DNA from: Alternaria dauci
Lineage: Eukaryota; Ascomycota; Dothideomycetes; Pleosporales; Pleosporaceae
Length of the DNA: 64,000 bases
NCBI RefSeq assembly: GCF_042100115.1
Contig: NC_091277.1
Coordinates: 806,001 to 870,000, forward strand
Direction: 5' to 3'
Position 1 is the stretch's first letter. Every line of letters starts with the position of its first letter. Of this stretch, positions 56,997 to 64,000 are shown one piece after another. The notes beneath the pieces were generated by a model. The model saw only the letters and a list, made by a program, of their open reading frames with translations. It was not told where the DNA came from and did not search any database. Position numbers and translations under genes: made by a program.

Positions 56997-59900
56997 ATGT
57001 TCAACATCGAATCCACAGCCGATCCTACCGCACTCGATGACGGAACCTACCTCTTCGACCAAACTCACGATGATCTCCTATCGATGCCAATGTCCAATGA
57101 TAGCATACATCTGAAAGGCGGCATTGCACCTATAACTGGGCTTAGTAACTTGGGCTACGGCCGGGAATCGAGTGCATCGTCCGTGCACTACGGCGATTCT
57201 CATCATACATCGGAACTGGGTACAAGTCACGAGGGAGAAGAGTCTACTCCAGGCGCTTTTGTTAATGGATATGGGACCAACTATACTCCTTCGCCACTGC
57301 AAAAACCCTTCACACCAAACTCAGCCACCAATGGCATGATTAATACCCAGAACAAACAAATGTCGCACCTGAACAGCGGCAGTTCGCATGCGATTATCAA
57401 CGGAGACGACGCGAAATCCCATCTATCATTAAGGAATCATCAAGGGGACACTGCGTTCATGGCAAGAACACCACAGAGCCTGAGTCGCGCATCACAATCG
57501 TCTTCGACTCCTGAGCTCCCACAACCGCACGAGCAGCAGAAGAAGCATCGGAGAACAAATTCGCTTTCAGTAAAAGGAAAGGTCGTCGAGATGAAGGCGA
57601 ACTCCAGCATACCTGCAGAGCTCTCATGGCCAGAGTTTGGCCGACAGTGCATTTTAGCAGCGGAGAACAGCCGGCTGAACCCGTTCACCTTACATCCTGC
57701 GGAGTACAAGTTGTTACGAGATCATGTAACTCACGCGCAGGTCACCATTTATCTCAACATTAGGAACGCGATACTTCGGCTATGGCATCGTAATCCTCTG
57801 GTGTATGTCTCTCCCGAAGAAGCTGCAGGATGCGCTCGCGACAAGCGCCACTTCGGTCTAGCGAGAGTAGCATATCTGTGGCTTATGCGAAACGGGTACA
57901 TCAACTTTGGATGCGCTGAAGTACCTGACACTACTGGCACACTACCGAAATCGAAGGTCAAAGTCGCACGGAGGCGTTCGATTATTGTAGTTGGTGCGGG
58001 TATGTCAGGGTTAGGATGCGCTCGCCATCTGGAAGGATTGTTCGCCCAGCTTGGTGATGAATTAACGGAAGCGGGCGAACTTCCACCGAAGATTACTGTA
58101 CTCGAAGCTCGTCCGCGTGTTGGCGGCCGGGTATATTCGCATCCTTTTCTTAATCAGCTCAGCTCAACGCTCCCAGCGGGACATCGTTGTACGGCTGAGA
58201 TGGGCGCCCAGATCGTTACCGGATTCGAGCACGGCAACCCGTTGAACGCAATCATCCGAGGTCAGCTCGGTATACCCTACCATGGCCTTCGCGATAACAC
58301 AATACTCTACGACTACGACGGGACGGTGGTAGAGAGAGATCAGGACATGCTGGTGGAGAAGTTGTACAATGACGTCTTGGAAAGGGCGGCAGTGTACCGG
58401 AATAAGCCAGCAGCTCACAGGACGGTAGAAGGCGATCGTAACTTGATGGCCTTTGGTCGTGAGCCAGCCGATGTCGATGGGCCCACCGTTGCCGAGCTAG
58501 AACATTCTGATGCTCCTTTGGCCGCGAATGCTACGAGCACAGCGTCAACGAAGCAGGAGAAACCAACGACGGGGGTAGAAAAGCTAGCGGGCAGGGCATA
58601 TCAGCTCAGCGCAGGCTTCAATCCGGATGTTACAGCAGCTCAAACGGTGCAAGGTATGGGTTGGGAGCTCAAAGCGGGTGCATCGAAGATGCAGTCTTTA
58701 GATCTCGACACGATTGCGAAAGCATCTGAGTATCCCACACTTGGACAGACAATGGACGAAGGTCTTCTTCAATACCAATCATTGGTTGATCTCAAGCCCC
58801 GAGACATGCGTCTGTTGAGTTGGCATCACGCTAATCTCGAATACGCAAATGCTGTAAGCGTCAACCAGCTTAGTCTAAGCGGCTGGGATCAGGATATCGG
58901 CAATGAATTCGAAGGCGAACACAGTGAAGTAATAGGAGGCTATCAACAAGTGCCGCGCGGCCTATGGCAGTGTCCCAGTAAATTGGACGTCCGCTTCAGC
59001 ACCGCCATCAAAGCCGTCCATTACAGCACCGATGAGCAGCTCAAAGGCAAAGCTGTTAGGATCGAGTGCGCAAACGGCGAAGTCCATGAGGCCGACCAGG
59101 TCGTTCTAACAACCCCTCTTGGAGTGCTGAAGTCTGGGTCGATCAAGTTCGAACCTCCTCTTCCTGACTGGAAGCAGGATGTTATCGAACGAATGGGTTT
59201 TGGTCTCCTCAACAAGGTCAGTTGAGCTGTTCAGTCATTGCTTCCCTTTCTGACAAGATACGTAGATTGTTCTGGTGTACGAAAAGGCCTTCTGGGAGCC
59301 AGACCGAGACATGTTCGGCCTGCTCAACAAGGCAGAAGACGAAGCCAGCATGCGACCCGAGGACTACTCTGAGAAGCGTGGACGGTTCTATCTCTTCTGG
59401 AACTGTATCAAGACGAGCGGAAAGCCAGTGCTGATAGCGCTAATGGCAGGCGATGCTGCTCACTACGCCGAAGCAACATCGAACGACCAGCTCATCAAAG
59501 AGGTGACGGACCGCCTCGATGCCATGTTTGCACCCAACCACGTTCCCCTACCGTCAGAAGCGATTGTAACGCGGTGGAAGAAAGACCCGTTCGCCCGAGG
59601 CAGCTACTCGTATGTTGGGCCAAAGACACAGGCAGGCGACTACGATGTGATGGCGCGGCCACATGGCCCGCTGCACTTTGCGGGTGAAGCGACTTGTGGC
59701 ACACATCCGGCAACGGTGCACGGGGCGTACTTATCAGGCCTTCGGGTCGCTGCAGAGGTTGCTGAGACAATCTTGGGGCCCATCAAGATACCAAGTCCAC
59801 TGGTTGAGAAGAAGGCGATTAAAGTGGAACAGTCTCCGGCGACACCAAGCGTAGAGGCGAAACGACGATTCGAGCCGGCGGTTGCAGTGTCAGGCTCCAG

Positions 59901-60390
59901 AGAGAACAAATCTGGGCGAGTACAACGCGACGAAGACTACGAAGCTGCCATTATCGGGGCTATTCTGGACCAGATTGGTGAGCGTCCAATCAAGCCAGGA
60001 CGTACAGGTGTCAACCCGTTCCTGCTGTTTACCAAGGACTTCTGGTACATTTGCAAGCAGGAGTGCGACGACGCTCACAAAGCGAGGACAGGCAACCCCG
60101 AGGCCAAAGCACCGAAACAGGAGATTCGTAATGCAGTTGGGTTGAGATGGCGGACAGCAGAGCAACAAGTCAAACAGCCGTACCTGGACCAAGCCAGTAG
60201 TGCACGAGAGGATGCGACGGCGAGCACGGCAGACTTTAAAGAACGCGTGGATACGTGGGACAAGGAAGCTGCACGGATACGGCGCGAGTATATCCAGGCC
60301 AACCCGCCAGAGGGTGGCAATGAAGAGGTCATTCTCAACAGTCGCACAGCGATTGAGCTGGGGGCTGGCAAGCGACTGCGGAGGCTCTGA
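56997..60390 (+). CDS. lsd1: LSD1-like flavin histone demethylase with SWIRM, amine oxidase and HMG-box domains
   Basis: Exons 56997-59216 and 59266-60390 (49-nt intron) give 1,114 residues. The order is a disordered N-terminus with PSPLQKPFTPN, a SWIRM domain (about 203-305, LNPFTLHPAEYKLLRDHV...VAYLWLMRNGYINFG), the FAD-binding motif RRRSIIVVGAGMSGLGCARHLEG (about 325-347), the amine-oxidase core with ARPRVGGRVYSH, QVVLTTPLGVLKSG and PLHFAGEATCGTHPATVHGAYLSGLRVA, and a C-terminal HMG box (about 980-1068, GVNPFLLFTKDFW). Unlike animal LSD1, the core has no tower-type coiled coil that I can see; fungal homologues usually carry HMG instead. It probably acts on chromatin in the nucleus. The start is the first ATG; the frame upstream lacks one. 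Confidence 0.95.
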
Positions 60391-61697
60391 GGCTGCTGTC
60401 GTGGCGGCATTTTTTTGGTTGCATCATTCATGTGTTATACCTGTGTTAGTGGGCGCCATTAACATTTGCCCGATGTTTGTTTAGTCTTGTTTTTCTATTC
60501 TATTGTTTGCATGAAAGCTGCGATGGAGTTGGGGTAAAAAGGGTGAATGAGAAGTCGCGTGGCTGTTTGCAGCGGCAGGCGCACAACAAGACAGGGCCGC
60601 CCCCCCCCCCCCCCCCCCCGAGCGAGGCTTTTCTGTAGAGCGATGGCGCTTCGCGGATGTGTGCTTTCTGTAGTATGTCTAGGACAAGTAATACAAATCT
60701 AGTGGATAATGTTAGGCGTGCCAGCAGCAGTACTTGGCACATGGGCTTTCGTCCGGACCCATGACGCTGACGCCGTGTGGTCCAAGCCGTATGCGGGGGA
60801 TGTGTGCCATGCGTGCAGCGTCATACGGGAGCGTGCGCACTTGTCAAGACGGAGATGTATTGTTCCAATGGCAGCAGATGCGAGGGGGGAGGCAGAAAGC
60901 ATTTTGCTGACCGGGCCAGGTGTAGTGGTGCTCTGGACTCGCACAGTGCATGTCACAACCACAGTGCGGGAAGACGCTAGAAGACGTTCGTCCGTTCTCC
61001 AATGGCGATCTCTGCGAGGGCGGCCAACAAGCGCCACGGTTGCTTGCCAGTCTTGTTGTGGAAACGCGGCGCATGAGTGGTGGGAGCTTAGCCTCGCCGT
61101 CGCCGCAGCAGCAGCAGCGGCAGCAACAGGGCACTCTGTCGGGAAGCGTCTGGGACACAGGGCCAAGGGGATGGATGAGTGGAATGGCGAGTGGTTCTTC
61201 TATGCATGTTCTTCGGTATGGCGCCCCACCACGGCGGCGACACAATTCGCTGGCTGGGGCAGCAGTCGAGGGAACCTGTGGCTTCGGCGCGTTAGTCCCG
61301 AGCGGTTCCTCGTTGGCGGGGTCGCGTGTGCCAGGTCGTGGGGATCTCTCGGCCTGGCTGGCTATCCCAAACAGCAAAGCCTCGCCGCGCCTCGCCTCGC
61401 CTTGGTCCGCTCCGGCGCTGCTCCCCCCAACCAGCCTGCCTGCCAGCCTGCCAGTCTGCGCAAGCCGTGTGTTGCGTCAATTGTTGCTGCAATCCTTCAC
61501 CTCGTCCTCCCCAAACCCCCCATGTTTCCCTTGGCTCTTGACCTCTTCCTGGGCCAGCCCCCAGCACCTGCTACTGCTACCGCTACCGCGACCCCGACAC
61601 GTTCCCCCGTCGCCTGAAGTACCGTCGCATTCATTAGCCGTCGTCGTACATCGTCTGCACCCCACCCTTCCCTGCTCGCGCTCCATACCCGCCAGCC
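60391..61697. other. 1.3-kb intergenic region with C20
   Basis: 3' flank of the LSD1-like gene, a C20 run at 60600-60619, and the long promoter/leader of the deubiquitinase gene, which becomes pyrimidine-rich from about 61370 on. No gene recognised. Confidence 0.5.
60600..60619. repeat. C20 homopolymer
   Basis: Twenty consecutive C. Its length is prone to sequencing and assembly error. Confidence 0.95.
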
Positions 61698-64000
61698 ATG
61701 AGTTCCTTTTTCAGTCGCATCAAGTCGGGTGCGGTAAGTCCAAGCAGCCACGCAGAGTCGCGCGCGCAACCACTGACACGTCCCTCTTCCACAGCCGCCC
61801 TTGAGCCCGGCGACCGGCACCCTACCCGTCAAGAAGGACCCCAACGCGCCCGACGTGACGCCGCTCGAGAAGCTGCTCCTCAACGCGGGCCCTCTGCGCG
61901 GCGACGGCAGCGACAAGTTCTTCGGCTTCGAGAATGTAAGTCGGCCAGCCCCAATGCCGCCTCGATACAAGTCCCGCCTGCTGACCGCGCCATGCTCTAG
62001 TTTGGAAGCACGTGGTATGCACACGCCTACACAGCCCACGCCCGCTGAGGACCCATGCTGACTGTCCGCCAGCTACTGCAATTCCATCGTACAGTGTCTC
62101 TACTACTCAGTCCCCTTCCGAGAACAGGTCATCAACTTCCCCGCCCGCTCGCCCCCAGAAGCCCTCGAAAGGCCCTCATCCGGCCTGCCCAAACTCAACA
62201 CAAACCTCCCAAATGGCCACTCGTCAGCCCTCTCCCCCGCCGGCCGCACCTCGCTCTCCAGCCCAAATGCAAAAAGTCCCGCAAAGCCGGCAACCACTCC
62301 GGGCGCCGCCATGCAGCCTCCAGGCACCAAGCCCGAGGACAACAAGGACTCGCCCGAGTACAAGAAGAAGCAGGCCTTGGCCGCCGGCCCGGTCCTGCAG
62401 ATGGACTATGAAAACGCAAACGCATACGGCATGAACGAGTCACTATTTTCTTCCCTAAAAGACATATTCGAAGCCGTAATCGCACACAGGTCGCGCATAG
62501 GCGTAGTCAGCCCACACAAGCTTCTTGAGATACTGCGCAGAGACAACGAAATGTTCCGGACACCCATGCACCAGGACGCACACGAGTTCCTCAACCTGCT
62601 GCTCAACGAAGTCGTAGAGAACGTCGAGCACTACTCCAAGACCCGCCCAGCCCTGGTCGAGGACACGACCGAGAATGGCGAGACAACGTCCAATGGCCAA
62701 GTGGTAACCGCGCGGAACTCGGTCGCTTCGGCAAAGTCAAACTCCGGATGGGTACACGAGCTGTTCGAAGGCACACTAACATCCGAAACACGATGTCTCA
62801 CATGCGAAAACACCTCGCAGCGAGACGAGGCATTCCTGGACCTTTCTGTAGATCTAGAACAGCATTCGTCCGTGACGAGCTGTTTGCGCAAGTTTTCCGA
62901 AGAAGAGATGTTGTGTGAGCGCAACAAATTTCATTGCGACAACTGCGGGGGTCTGCAAGAGGCGGAAAAGAGGATGAAGATCAAGCGGCTACCCAAGATC
63001 CTTGCCTTGCATCTCAAGCGCTTCAAGTACACGGAGGATCTCCAGCGACTGCAGAAGCTCTTCCATCGCGTCGTATATCCCTTTTACCTCCGGCTCTTCA
63101 ACACCACCGATGACGCAGAAGATCCGGACAGGCTGTACGAGCTATATGCCGTAGTGGTGCATATCGGAGGTGGTCCGTATCATGGTCACTATGTATCCAT
63201 CATCAAGACACAAGATCGGGGCTGGTTACTGTTTGATGACGAGATGGTAGAGCCGGTAGACAAGGCCTACGTCAGGAACTTCTTTGGTGGAGAGAATGTT
63301 CTGGCTTGCGCCTATGTCTTGTTCTACCAAGAGACAACAGAAGAAGCCATGATGAAGGAGCAAGAAGCCGACGCCCTGGCCGCAGCAGAGCAAGCCGCCA
63401 AGATGGCACAGGAAGAAGTCACAACACCGAAAGCGAATGGTGTCAACGGTCAGTCATATCATACTTTCCACAATGCAACGACACCTACATTCGAAGAGGC
63501 CGACAAATTCGCAAGCCTCGATCACGCAGCTACCGCTCCGCCGCTCGCCCACGTCGAGACCAACACCGACCACCACCCAGTCGAGCATACCACAACACAA
63601 GTCCCCGTCCTCGGTGCGCGGAAAAGTAACCTTGGGCTCTTTGGCAAAGGCAAAGAAGAGAAGGAGCGCAAGGCTCAAGAAAAGGAGCTTGAGAAGCAGG
63701 CCAAGCAGAAACGCAAAGAGATGGAAATCCAGCGACGCGAAAACTACCGCAAACAAGAAGACGACCTCCGTGCAGCGCTCGAAGCTAGCAAAGCATCAGC
63801 GGTGGAAGAGGAGAAGAAGCGCGTTGCGAATGGCGAGGGACCACCACCCACAACGGCTGGGGCGGGAGGCGACAAGGAGAAAGCGGCGAATGGCTTTGGA
63901 AGCGTCAAGGGTATGAGCGGATTGAGTCGTTTTAGGCATACCTCGATGAGTCTCAAAGGCAAACCCAAGTTCTGGACAAAGGACAAGCAAGACGACGAGC
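61698..64000 (+). CDS. creB: Ubiquitin carboxyl-terminal hydrolase, CreB/UBP9-UBP13 type, 3' partial
   Basis: Exons 61698-61733, 61795-61935, 62001-62014 and 62073 to beyond 64000 (introns 61, 65 and 58 nt); 706 codons are visible and the frame is open at the window edge. The USP Cys box is [17 protein letters not shown] with Cys64 as nucleophile; its codon is split by the third intron, after a 14-nt exon. [13 protein letters not shown] follows, then a zinc-ribbon pair (TRCLTCE...HCDNCGG), [14 protein letters not shown] and the His box [19 protein letters not shown] (His about 436) with [11 protein letters not shown] charged coiled coil ([30 protein letters not shown]) lies C-terminal, as in Aspergillus CreB, which acts in carbon catabolite repression with the WD40 protein CreC. 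The start is [12 protein letters not shown]. Confidence 0.95.

Noticed and set aside
60709..61804. Two overlapping plus-strand ORFs of about 300 codons before the deubiquitinase gene
   Set aside because: They run into the pyrimidine-rich leader and coding start of creB in other frames and show no domain.

Overview
The window is nuclear DNA of a filamentous ascomycete. Introns are mostly 46-111 nt with GT(A/G)AGT-type donors and TNAG/YAG acceptors, one gene fills about 2-3 kb, and the gene set is that of Pezizomycotina (a creB-type deubiquitinase, an LSD1 homologue with a C-terminal HMG box, a HET-domain gene, a DUF6594 gene). Protein style suggests a dothideomycete, probably Pleosporales; the species cannot be fixed from the sequence alone. 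Splice sites below were placed by eye from frame continuity and protein-family resemblance.

Layout. 1-1.9 kb: 3' part of a secreted GH16 glucanase with a repetitive tail. 2.4-11.8 kb: a sparse, accessory-looking stretch with an intron-bearing tRNA-Ala(CGC), a Nudix-like gene with an eroded Nudix box, a HET-domain gene, a broken DUF6594 gene and a (CA)41 microsatellite. 11.8-31.7 kb: a housekeeping block with RNA polymerase I/III subunit AC40 and complex I 49-kDa (divergent), a degenerate minisatellite, an unknown protein, F1 ATP synthase gamma, DNA topoisomerase I, an NAD-dependent epimerase, F0 subunit b (ATP4) divergent from NOC4, and a small GPI-type wall protein. 34-47.4 kb: an MFS phosphate-type transporter, a large single-pass membrane protein, a GT34 mannosyltransferase and a low-complexity membrane protein. 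48.2-53.6 kb: arginine-specific carbamoyl-phosphate synthase large subunit. 54.6-64 kb: LCL3-type nuclease, LSD1-like amine oxidase/HMG protein and the creB-type ubiquitin hydrolase, which runs off the right edge.

The most striking item is in the carbamoyl-phosphate synthase gene. One of its spliceosomal introns is 1,642 nt (the other five are 48-64 nt) and carries, on the same strand, an intact 380-codon ORF for a GIY-YIG nuclease-like protein with two C-terminal U1-type C2H2 zinc fingers. This looks like a homing-endonuclease-style selfish gene that escapes harm to its host by sitting in a nuclear spliceosomal intron.

Functional links: ATP3, ATP4 and the 49-kDa complex I subunit serve oxidative phosphorylation; AC40 and NOC4 serve ribosome production; the synthase serves arginine biosynthesis. 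These are dispersed single genes, not a pathway cluster. I see no secondary-metabolite cluster, CRISPR array, rRNA gene or complete transposon.
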